A stretch of 64,000 nucleotides of DNA. It comes from Niveispirillum cyanobacteriorum. GTDB taxonomy: Bacteria > Pseudomonadota > Alphaproteobacteria > Azospirillales > Azospirillaceae. The stretch lies in contig NZ_CP025612.1 of the NCBI RefSeq assembly GCF_002868735.1, positions 806,001 through 870,000 of the forward strand, read 5' to 3'. Under the pieces are notes generated by a model. The model saw nothing but the letters and a program-made list of their open reading frames with translations, had not been told where the DNA came from and did no database searches. Below, one piece after another: positions 42,589-50,580 of the stretch. A program made the translations under genes and the position numbers. The number at the start of each line of letters is the position of its first letter. The first letter of the stretch is position 1.

Positions 42589-43629
42589 GTGTCAGATCGC
42601 AAGCCGACGATCATTGATGTGGCCCGCGCCGCCGGCGCGTCGATCAAGACCGTTTCCCGCGTCATGAACAATGAACGCTATGTCAGCGCGGAAACGCGCG
42701 AACGTGTTCAGCGTGTGATGGCGGAATTGCAGTTTCAGCCCAACAAGTCGGCGCAGAGCCTGAAGGGCGACAAATCGTACCTGATCGCCCATGTCTATGG
42801 TGACCCCGGCGGTCCCTATACCGGCCAGATCCAGATGGGCCTGCTGACCCGGTTCCGCGACCAGGGCTACCACCTGCTGATCGAGGAAATCGATTATCGC
42901 GGCGACGATGTGGAAGACCGCGTCAGCAAGCTGGTCAATCAGTTGAACCTGGACGCTGTCGTCCTGACCGCCCCCGTGACGGACAATGATACGGTCATCA
43001 GTGTCATCGAACGCGCCAACATCCCCTATGTCCGCGTCACGCCACAGCATGAACGCGATGGCGGCTCCTCCGTGCGGATTGATGAGAGGGCGGCGGCCAA
43101 TGACCTGACAATGCATCTGCTGGCTTTCGGTCACCGGCGCATCGGCTTTATCAAGGGGCCGGAACATCATGCCGGCACCCGTCTGCGCTATTCCGGCTAT
43201 TGCGATGCCCTACGCGAATATGGGCTGGAACCGGATCCGGAAATCATTGAACAAGGCGGCTTCACCTACCGTTCCGCCCTGCCCTGCACGCGCCGCCTGC
43301 TGTCGCTGGCCGAACCGCCGACGGCCATTGTGGCCTCCAACGACGAAATGGCCGCGGCCGTCCTTTCGGTGGCCCATGACCGAGGCCTGTCCCTACCGGG
43401 CGACCTATCGGTGGTCGGTTTCGACGATATAGAATTGGCCGAAATGGTCTGGCCGCCCCTGACAACGGTGAAGCAGCCCATCCAGGAACTGGCCGATGCA
43501 GCGGCGGAAATCCTGGTTAATATTCTGACACGGAGAAAGCAGCCGGGTGAGCCTGCACCCCAGGCCCATCGCGTGCTGCCCCACCATGTCGTAATCCGCC
43601 GGTCCACCGCCCCGCCTGCGCGGCGGTGA
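42589..43629 (+). CDS. LacI-family transcriptional regulator of the glycan/halogenase locus
   Basis: 346-aa regulator. The N-terminal LacI HTH and hinge are PTIIDVARAAGASIKTVSRVMNNERYVSAETRERVQ, with the hinge at FQPNKSAQSLKGDKS. The periplasmic-binding-like effector domain follows (IGFIKGPEHHAGTRLRYSGY, AIVASNDEMAAAVLSVAHDRGLSLPGDLSVVGFDDIELA). Starts at GTG 42589 or ATG 42571 are both possible. It is convergent with the halogenase genes and shares operator-like sites with the TonB receptor and GH3 promoters, so it most likely represses the whole locus in the absence of a sugar ligand. Confidence 0.9.
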   Translation: MSDRKPTIIDVARAAGASIKTVSRVMNNERYVSAETRERVQRVMAELQFQPNKSAQSLKGDKSYLIAHVYGDPGGPYTGQIQMGLLTRFRDQGYHLLIEEIDYRGDDVEDRVSKLVNQLNLDAVVLTAPVTDNDTVISVIERANIPYVRVTPQHERDGGSSVRIDERAAANDLTMHLLAFGHRRIGFIKGPEHHAGTRLRYSGYCDALREYGLEPDPEIIEQGGFTYRSALPCTRRLLSLAEPPTAIVASNDEMAAAVLSVAHDRGLSLPGDLSVVGFDDIELAEMVWPPLTTVKQPIQELADAAAEILVNILTRRKQPGEPAPQAHRVLPHHVVIRRSTAPPARR

Positions 43630-43645
43630 ACCACCTTCCGTTGCC

Positions 43646-45160
43646 TTAAAAATCCCGTTCCGCTCGGCAATGGTCGCGCAGGAACTGCGCATGATGCGGC
43701 AGACCCGCGACCTGCGCCTTCAGCAGTGGGGCAGACCGGTCCAGCGTTTCGGTGATTACGCTCATGGGCAGCTTGTCCACAAACGGCTGATACCGCGCCG
43801 GCCGCACGCCCATGCCTTCATAGACCGACTGCCAGCTGGCGGCCCCGAACAGCTCCTCCAGCCCCTGGCGCAGGATACCGGTCGCCTTAAACAGGTCCAT
43901 GCGGGCACGTAAGGAGGCCGGGATCGGCGTACGCTGGGCCGCGCGCCAGAACGGTGTGTCATCCCGCTGGGTCGTGCAGTAATGCAACACGATGAAATCG
44001 CGCACTTCCTCATATTCCGCCGCCACGCGCCGGTTGAACTCCGCCTGCAAAGACGGATCGACATCGGCATCGGGGAAGAAGCGGAACAGGTAATCAACGG
44101 CGCGATAGACCAGATGGATGGCCGTGGACTCCAGCGGCTCGATAAATCCGGCGGCCAGCCCCAGAGCCACGCAGTTCTTCTCCCACATCTTGGCCCGCAT
44201 GCCGGTCTTGAAGGGGATAATGTTCGGTTCGATCAGGGGACGGCCCTTGACCTGCCGCATCAGGGTCGCCACCGCCTCATCATCCGACAGGAAGCGGCTG
44301 GAATAGACATAGCCATTGCCGGCCCGGTGTTGCAGCGGAATGCGCCAGCGCCAGCCGCAATCCTGTGCCTGGGACAGCGTGTAGGGATGCACATCGGCAT
44401 CATCCTCGGTGTTTTCCGTCTGCACCGCCACGGCGCGGTCACACAGCAGTTCCTCGGCCCAGCTGACATAGCCCACGCCCAGCGTCTGGCCGATCAGCAG
44501 GGCGCGGAAGCCTGTGCAGTCAATGAAGAAATCACCATCCACCACCTTGCCATTGGCCAGGTCCAGCCCGGCAATGGACCCATCGGGATGGGTGCGCACG
44601 CGGTTGATACGCCCCTCCGTCCTGGTCACGCCGCGTTCTTCGGCATAACGACGCAGATACTGCGCCACCCGCTTGGCATCCACATGCAGCGCATAGGACG
44701 CGGACGCGATCATGGTGCGCGGCGCCTTGAAGGGCAGCAGGAATTTCATCTGGTCAGCCATCACCGTGGCCGCCGCGAAATCCTGTAATTCCGAGGGATG
44801 GCCCGCCGCCTTGGCCCGCAGCCAGCATTGATAGAATTCGTGATTGTCGATCAGGCCGCCCAGCGTACCGAACGGGTGGTAATAGTGCTGGTTCCTCTTG
44901 AACCAATCCTCGAACCGAATGGCCAGCTTGAAGCTGGCATTGGTGGATTTGATGAAATCCTGCTCGTCGATGCCCAGGCTGCGCAGCAGAACCACGAAGG
45001 GTGGGATGGTACTTTCGCCCACCCCGATGGTGCCGATCTCATCTGATTCCACCAGTTCCACCGCAGTACCGGTGCCCTTCGTCATAAAGGACAGCATGGC
45101 GGCGGTGATCCAGCCGGCCGTGCCGCCCCCGGCGATGACGATCCTGTTCAACGGCTTCAT
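43646..45160 (-). CDS. Flavin-dependent (tryptophan-type) halogenase, copy 1
   Basis: 504-aa FAD-dependent halogenase-family protein. The flavin fold is IVIAGGGTAGWITAAML. The catalytic Lys lies in NASFKLAIRF (Lys78), the family WxWxIP motif in CGWRWRIPLQHR, and the catalytic-region Glu in GFIEPLESTAIHL. All halogenase-specific residues that can be checked by eye are kept. It needs FADH2 from a separate reductase, which is not adjacent. It lies 27 bp downstream of a second halogenase gene. The substrate is unknown; the TonB receptor and GH3 context suggests a glycoside or aromatic compound rather than free tryptophan. Confidence 0.9.
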   Translation of the reverse strand: MKPLNRIVIAGGGTAGWITAAMLSFMTKGTGTAVELVESDEIGTIGVGESTIPPFVVLLRSLGIDEQDFIKSTNASFKLAIRFEDWFKRNQHYYHPFGTLGGLIDNHEFYQCWLRAKAAGHPSELQDFAAATVMADQMKFLLPFKAPRTMIASASYALHVDAKRVAQYLRRYAEERGVTRTEGRINRVRTHPDGSIAGLDLANGKVVDGDFFIDCTGFRALLIGQTLGVGYVSWAEELLCDRAVAVQTENTEDDADVHPYTLSQAQDCGWRWRIPLQHRAGNGYVYSSRFLSDDEAVATLMRQVKGRPLIEPNIIPFKTGMRAKMWEKNCVALGLAAGFIEPLESTAIHLVYRAVDYLFRFFPDADVDPSLQAEFNRRVAAEYEEVRDFIVLHYCTTQRDDTPFWRAAQRTPIPASLRARMDLFKATGILRQGLEELFGAASWQSVYEGMGVRPARYQPFVDKLPMSVITETLDRSAPLLKAQVAGLPHHAQFLRDHCRAERDF

Positions 45161-45187
45161 GGCGTTCCCTCTTGTCGGATTTCTTGT

Positions 45188-46699
45188 TTAGACAACGACC
45201 TTGGCGTAACGGTCGATGAATTCCTGATGTGTGGGGCAATCGGCCACCGTATCGGCGATGGCCTTGCGCATCCCCGCCAGCCCGCGTGACAGGCTGGGAA
45301 CGTCGAAACCATCCAGCGCCGGATCATAGCCATCGGGAAGGAAATCAAACCCGGCATAGATGGCAAGCCAACTAGCCGGCTGGAACATCTCCCAGCGGTA
45401 GCGGACCATGTGACCCCGCCGCTTCCACATTTGCACCTTGCGGGTCAGCGTATCCGGCAGGTCGATCGCGCGGCAATCGCGCCAGAAGGCGGTGTCCTCG
45501 CGCCGGTTCAGCCAGTAATGCAGGATGATGAAGTCGCGCACCCGCTCCATCTCCCGCCGGCTCCAGTCATTATATTCATCGACCAGCAAAGGATCGATGT
45601 CCCGCTGCGGAAACAGCTGTTTCAGCTTGTCGATCCCCGTCTCGATCAGGGCGATGGAGGTGCTTTCCAGCGGCTCTAGGAACCCGGACGACAGGCCAAT
45701 GGCAACACAATTGCCCTTCCAGGCTTGGCGGCGACGGCCCGGCGTAAAGGTGATACGGCGCGGTGCCATCTTCAGGTCACCACCCACGGCGGACAGCAGC
45801 TCCGCCTCTGCGTCACTGTCGCTGATATGCCGGCTGGAATAGACATAACCGTGACCAGTCCGGTGCTGAAGCGGGATGGTCCAGCGCCAGCCGGCATTAT
45901 GCGCCGTTACGCGGGTGAAGGGCGGCGGTGGAGTGATAGCGTATCCCTGGGCCGCCAGCGCGCGGTCACAGAGCAGCCATTGGCCCCAATCCTCATACCC
46001 AGCACTCATCGCCCCTTCGATCAGCAACCCACGGAAGCCGGAGCAATCAACGAAAAGGTCACCCGTGACCGTGGCGCCGCTATCCAGCAGCAGGCCCGCG
46101 ATGTGACCATTTTCCGGGTTCAGTTCCACCTTCTCGATCTTGGCGTCGATACGCTGAACACCCAGCTTTTCTGCCGTTTGGCGCATCAACTGCGCGAACA
46201 GGCCGGCATCGAAATGCAAGGCCCAGTCGAAAACCGACAGGGTGGAGGGTGGGTTGGGCGACGGGGTCGTGAACCGCCCGCCACGGGCCAGGGCAACCGC
46301 CAGCGAATAATCGCCAAGGTCCACCTTCTCACCGGCGGCGCGCAGACGCAGCCAATATTGGTGGAAGGGAATGTCGCGCAGATCCTGGCCATAAACGCCG
46401 AACGGATGAATGAAACTGCTGTCCTTGTTCAGCCAGCCATCAAACCGGATGCCCAGCTTCACCGTACCATGCGTGGCCTTCAGCACATCCAGATCGCGCA
46501 AGCCCAAAGACTGATAGAAGCGGCGGATGGTGGGGATCGTCGCCTCCCCCACCCCGATGGTGCCGATGGCGGAGCTTTCGATCAGGGTGATCTTCAACCC
46601 CGATCCCTGAAAATGGTTGGCCAGTGACGCCGCCGTCATCCATCCAGCGGTCCCGCCACCGACAATGACCAGATCACGGATACGGTTATCGGTGGGCAT
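45188..46699 (-). CDS. Flavin-dependent (tryptophan-type) halogenase, copy 2
   Basis: 503-aa paralogue of the neighbouring halogenase. Fold LVIVGGGTAGWMTAASL, Lys81 in HGTVKLGIRF, WxWxIP in AGWRWTIPLQHR, and Glu in GFLEPLESTSIAL are intact. It is clearly diverged from copy 1 along its length, so the pair is not a recent duplication. GGAAGA lies upstream of the ATG at 46699. Downstream of the TonB receptor gene on the same strand, with a terminator between; probably co-transcribed with copy 1. Confidence 0.9.
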   Translation of the reverse strand: MPTDNRIRDLVIVGGGTAGWMTAASLANHFQGSGLKITLIESSAIGTIGVGEATIPTIRRFYQSLGLRDLDVLKATHGTVKLGIRFDGWLNKDSSFIHPFGVYGQDLRDIPFHQYWLRLRAAGEKVDLGDYSLAVALARGGRFTTPSPNPPSTLSVFDWALHFDAGLFAQLMRQTAEKLGVQRIDAKIEKVELNPENGHIAGLLLDSGATVTGDLFVDCSGFRGLLIEGAMSAGYEDWGQWLLCDRALAAQGYAITPPPPFTRVTAHNAGWRWTIPLQHRTGHGYVYSSRHISDSDAEAELLSAVGGDLKMAPRRITFTPGRRRQAWKGNCVAIGLSSGFLEPLESTSIALIETGIDKLKQLFPQRDIDPLLVDEYNDWSRREMERVRDFIILHYWLNRREDTAFWRDCRAIDLPDTLTRKVQMWKRRGHMVRYRWEMFQPASWLAIYAGFDFLPDGYDPALDGFDVPSLSRGLAGMRKAIADTVADCPTHQEFIDRYAKVVV

Positions 46700-46747
46700 C
46701 TTCGTTCTTCCAGGCAAATCTGTTTGGATTGTACAGGTGAATGGCAA

Positions 46748-46795
46748 AGAAAAAAGGGCGCCGCCTTGACGTGGAACACGTCCCTGCGGCGCCCT
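46748..46795 (-). terminator. Terminator between the TonB receptor and the halogenase genes
   Basis: AGGGCGCCGC (46755-46764) pairs with GCGGCGCCCT (46786-46795); in the minus-strand transcript the stem is followed by TTTTTTCTTT. It is a good intrinsic terminator 22 bp past the receptor stop. The halogenases therefore either have their own promoter or depend on readthrough. Confidence 0.85.
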
Positions 46796-46816
46796 CTTAC
46801 TCAACCTATACGCTGA

Positions 46817-49800
46817 TTACCACTTGAAGCGGACGCCGACGGTGTAACGGCTTTCATACTCGTTCTGCCAAGCATACTGGGTGGTGCCGGGCGCGAACTC
46901 CACGAAGTAATCCTCGATCTCGCCAGTGACGTTAGAGCCGTTGGCGTAAATCGTGATCTTTTCGTTGATGTTGTAGCTCAGGTTCACGTCAACGAACTGC
47001 GTGCTGTCCTGATAGACGGGGAAGTCCTTGAACGTGTTTTCCAGACGCTTGCTACGGAAGTTGTAAGCAATACGTGCCTGGAAATTATCATCCTGGTACC
47101 AGCCGATCAGGTTGTACTGATGCTTGGAATTGTCGGCAAAGGCCAGCTTCTTGCCCGACGACAGGGTCTGTTCGGAGGGCGAGTAGGTGTAGTTGGTATC
47201 GACACCGAAGTTGGAGATGAAGCTGTCATTGTCCAGGAAGTCCTTGAAGGACAGCTTGGCGCCAACCTCAACACCTTCAACGCGGCCGCCTTCACCCTGC
47301 TGCGGACGGGTCACGTTGACCGTGCGGCGGATGACACCGTCCTGGTCAGGGAAACGACCGTCGGCGGTGGTGCGGGTGACGACATAGCTTTCGATGTTCA
47401 TCCGGAACACGGCGAGATTCAGCATGCTGGCGTCGCCGATATAATATTCGATCGCCGCATCCCAATTGTCCGCACGCCACGGATCCAGATCAGGATTACC
47501 ATTAGCCTCGGCGCTGGTCACGACGCGAATACCCAGGCCCGGATCATCAGCCGTGTTGATCTTCAGAGCGCCACCATACTTCAGCAGGTCCAGCGGCTGC
47601 ATGGTCTTGCTGTAGCTAAAGCGCAAACGCAGATCGTCAGTAACGTCATACGACGCATTCACAGCCGGCAAGTAGTCATAATAGCTGCGCTTGGAAACGA
47701 CATCACCGGCATCGATGTTCGTGTCGCCATAGTTAAGGGTGTCGCCGGTGATGTTCTGGCGAACCTGCAGCTCGGTACGGATGATCTTCACGCCGGCAGT
47801 ACCGGACAGGCGGCCATACTCGAACGTCGTGTTCAGGTAGCCGCTGTCTTCCGTCAGATCGACGGCATAAGACTGGCCGGGGATGATGGCGCGATCAGCA
47901 CCACCGAACACCTTCTTGTGGAAGGCCTCCGGATCGTCGAAGTCGCGCGGGTCGATAGCCCAGAAGCCAGGGACGCCCTTGGTGATGGAGCCCATATTGT
48001 CCACCCAGATCACGTTGTTGTACGTGTCGAGGCGGGTCGGGGCATTGACGGTATAGCCCTGGAAAACCTGCTGGCCCGTGACCGGGTCGCGAACGAATTC
48101 GCCGGCCTGGCACTGGTTCTGGTTCATGACGACGTCGATGGCCTTCCACTGGGCCGAGCAGCCCGACGTGTTGGGCTGCCCTTTGTCGTTCACGCCCTTG
48201 CCCTGGTAGAAGGTAGAGAACAGGTGGAACTGTTCGATGGACACGGAACGATCACTGCGGCGGATACCCACGTCGATCTTGTTGAGGAAACCACCAAGCG
48301 GCTCCTCGAAATCGTAATGGGTGTCGATACGATAAACGTTCAGGTCAGACTTCGCCTCGTTATTGCCTTCAGAGGAGAAAGCGCCAATCGCGTAGCTGTC
48401 CTTGTTCGCCATGTAGTCGGTCAGGGTCTTGCCAGCGCCCAGACCACCGGAGATGACCTTGTCAAAGCCGGACCAGACCGGGCTGCTGCCCGAGATGTCA
48501 TAGTGCAGCTGCGGGTTCTGGCCGTAGCCCAGCGGGTTCGGGTCGACATAACGACCACCCAGGCTGCCAACGACGTTGTTAGTGTAGCGAGAAGCGGGGA
48601 AGGTCGAGGCAATCGAGGCCGGGTAGAAGGTGCCACGGGTACGATCATTGGCGTCACGGAACAGCGTGAAACGGCCCGGCGCATACTTCCAGTTTGACAG
48701 ATCGCCCTGGGCCTGACCATTCATCGACAGGCGGTCAGCATCCGACCGCATGGCACGGGCTTCCATCTTGAACGGCCCGCCATTGTCGTACTTCAGTTCG
48801 GCGTTGTAGTTCTTGGACTCGGACTTGTTGACGCGGTTGACCGAGAACGAGTTCACCCACCAGGCGTCAATGTCATACTCATCCACGGCCAGCCAGTTGC
48901 CGCCGCTGACCGGCGTGCTGTCGGTCGGTTTGGTCCAGACACCGAAAGCGTCGCCCGACCAACGGTTGGAGATGTTCAAACCGGCAGCGCGGTTATACTC
49001 GTCCATCTTGGTGTAGAAGCCTTCAGCCAGGAAGGTGAAGCCCTCCCCCAGATCGGCTTCGAACGCACCAGACACGGACAGACGGTCGCGCTCCGTTTCC
49101 TTCTTGAAGCTTTCAAAGCCGTGCGGCGAGATGAACTGGTTGGGAGCGGTGCCGCCCCAATCATTGTTGCCTGACAGCCCGCCCACGCCGGGGCCCGGTG
49201 CCACGCCGGAGAAGTTGTTGCCCAGATTGGACTGGCTGCCGGCAGCAGACACCAGCACGCCGATACGGTCACCGCGATAGGCCACCAGGCCGTTAGCCAG
49301 GTAATCCTTTTCCTTCGTGTCCTTACCGGTCTGGCCTTCCAAAGCGCCCGAGGCGGAGAAGCCATAGGGCATGTCGGACGGACGGCGGGTGCGCAGGTCG
49401 ATGGTGCCGGAAATGCCCGACAGGGCGTTCTTGGTCTCGGTACTCTTATAGACAACGACCGCATTCATCAGCTGGGCCGGAACGTCGGTCAGGTTCGGCT
49501 TGGCTTCACCCTGGTTGCCGGCGGACAGATACTGTTCGCCGTTCAGCATCGTGATGACCTGCGGCAGACCGCGCACATTCACCGTCGAGCCTTCGCCAGC
49601 GTCGCGACGGATCTGAATGCCGGGAACGCGCTGCAAGCTGTCCGCGATGGTCACGTCCGGCAGCTTGCCGATATCTTCGGACGAGATGGCATCGACGATG
49701 GCCGTCTGGTTGCGCTTGACATCGACCGAGCGCTGCTGCGAAGCGCGCACGCCGGTGACAATGATTTCATCAAGCGTATCGGTGGCTGCCGGTGCGGCCT

Positions 49801-49894
49801 GGGCCATGGCGGTCGACGCCAGCGCGAACGGCGACGCGCTTGCCAGCAGGGCCACGGCGACGCCGCGACCAAGCATTGAATGCATCCCTGTCAA
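46817..49894 (-). CDS. Large TonB-dependent receptor (glycan-type, about 1000 aa)
   Basis: 1025-aa outer-membrane receptor. A signal peptide (VAVALLASASPFALASTAMAQA) is followed by the TonB box region LDEIIVTGVRAS, a plug domain (KRNQTAIVDAISSEDIGKLPDVTIADSLQRVPGIQI) and a long barrel ending YTVGVRFKW. The TIADSLQRVPGIQIRR plug form and large size match the Caulobacter/Xanthomonas-type receptors (TIGR01782-like) that import carbohydrates. The start may be TTG at 49894, five bases after GGAGG, or ATG at 49885. It would import the substrate of the linked GH3 enzyme or halogenases. Confidence 0.93.
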   Translation of the reverse strand: MTGMHSMLGRGVAVALLASASPFALASTAMAQAAPAATDTLDEIIVTGVRASQQRSVDVKRNQTAIVDAISSEDIGKLPDVTIADSLQRVPGIQIRRDAGEGSTVNVRGLPQVITMLNGEQYLSAGNQGEAKPNLTDVPAQLMNAVVVYKSTETKNALSGISGTIDLRTRRPSDMPYGFSASGALEGQTGKDTKEKDYLANGLVAYRGDRIGVLVSAAGSQSNLGNNFSGVAPGPGVGGLSGNNDWGGTAPNQFISPHGFESFKKETERDRLSVSGAFEADLGEGFTFLAEGFYTKMDEYNRAAGLNISNRWSGDAFGVWTKPTDSTPVSGGNWLAVDEYDIDAWWVNSFSVNRVNKSESKNYNAELKYDNGGPFKMEARAMRSDADRLSMNGQAQGDLSNWKYAPGRFTLFRDANDRTRGTFYPASIASTFPASRYTNNVVGSLGGRYVDPNPLGYGQNPQLHYDISGSSPVWSGFDKVISGGLGAGKTLTDYMANKDSYAIGAFSSEGNNEAKSDLNVYRIDTHYDFEEPLGGFLNKIDVGIRRSDRSVSIEQFHLFSTFYQGKGVNDKGQPNTSGCSAQWKAIDVVMNQNQCQAGEFVRDPVTGQQVFQGYTVNAPTRLDTYNNVIWVDNMGSITKGVPGFWAIDPRDFDDPEAFHKKVFGGADRAIIPGQSYAVDLTEDSGYLNTTFEYGRLSGTAGVKIIRTELQVRQNITGDTLNYGDTNIDAGDVVSKRSYYDYLPAVNASYDVTDDLRLRFSYSKTMQPLDLLKYGGALKINTADDPGLGIRVVTSAEANGNPDLDPWRADNWDAAIEYYIGDASMLNLAVFRMNIESYVVTRTTADGRFPDQDGVIRRTVNVTRPQQGEGGRVEGVEVGAKLSFKDFLDNDSFISNFGVDTNYTYSPSEQTLSSGKKLAFADNSKHQYNLIGWYQDDNFQARIAYNFRSKRLENTFKDFPVYQDSTQFVDVNLSYNINEKITIYANGSNVTGEIEDYFVEFAPGTTQYAWQNEYESRYTVGVRFKW

Positions 49895-50121
49895 GAGATC
49901 CTCCCTCAGAGCAAAGTTTTACGTGTGATTTTTTGGCGCCAGAATGCGCGGGATCATTCGCAGAACACCATTTCAGGGTGCCATGCGTCTGATATTTTCC
50001 TTCGGGCTATTTATTTAGCCGCTCGGTTTGTTTCCCCACCCATCCGGCGTGTTTCGTCACACGCTCCCATCCTTAGTGGTTCTGAATTTACGACAGGCCG
50101 GTTTGATGTCAAGCGCTATAT

Positions 50122-50133
50122 GTCATCGTTGTC
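50122..50133. promoter_or_regulatory. LacI-type operator-like site upstream of the TonB receptor
   Basis: GTCATCGTTGTC agrees with the core GACAACGTTGTC of the perfect site at 10 of 12 positions. It lies about 230 bp upstream of the receptor start. It is an imperfect palindrome; binding by the local LacI regulator is inferred. Confidence 0.4.
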
Positions 50134-50353
50134 ATACAAAGTGACAGCGCGAACATAGGCTGTCTGGGTTACAAACGCATAATCCGTAGCGGAATGGCTT
50201 ATCAAAAGTTTCCGCGACTGCGAGACGCATGCGCCCAAATCATGAGATTTCAAGCATTTCCCTGGCACGCCTTCCTGCCGCAGCCAGCCCAATCTCATCA
50301 TTGTTGCCAGGATGTCACGGTTGGGAGAGGATTTACGAAGGTTAGGACAGACA

Positions 50354-50379
50354 GAAATCAGACAACGTTGTCTGATTTC
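50354..50379. promoter_or_regulatory. Perfect 26-bp palindrome, LacI-type operator
   Basis: The half GAAATCAGACAAC (50354-50366) is followed directly by its exact reverse complement (50367-50379). The core AGACAACGTTGTCT with a central CG is the classic LacI/GalR-family operator form. It lies about 200 bp upstream of the GH3 gene. The best candidate binding site for the regulator encoded at 42.6 kb. Confidence 0.8.
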
Positions 50380-50580
50380 ACTGGCACGGTGTCACACCGG
50401 TGCTACTATGGAGATTGAACCACCCGCACCAAATGTCGGGGGAACGCCTTTGGGAGGAGCAGGACAAGCCATCATTTCGGCGGCAGAAAGCCTGTCCTTT
50501 TAAGGATGAAAACTGATGCGGGAGGACGCTGGATCATCCGATCCTCGGCCTGTGCCATAAACGACGAAAGAGAAACGGCA

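Larger units (their letters stand above)
49895..50580. other. Divergent control region of the receptor and beta-glucosidase genes
   Basis: A gap of about 690 bp between two divergent genes, more AT-rich than its surroundings in the first 250 bp. It holds the operator-like sites listed separately and presumably both promoters. TACTAT at 50404-50409 could be a -10 element for the glucosidase side. No convincing small gene was seen. Confidence 0.6.

Noticed and set aside
47120-48697. A 525-codon open frame on the plus strand
   Set aside because: Lies wholly opposite the large TonB receptor, shows no domain and has no ribosome site; treated as an antisense shadow.
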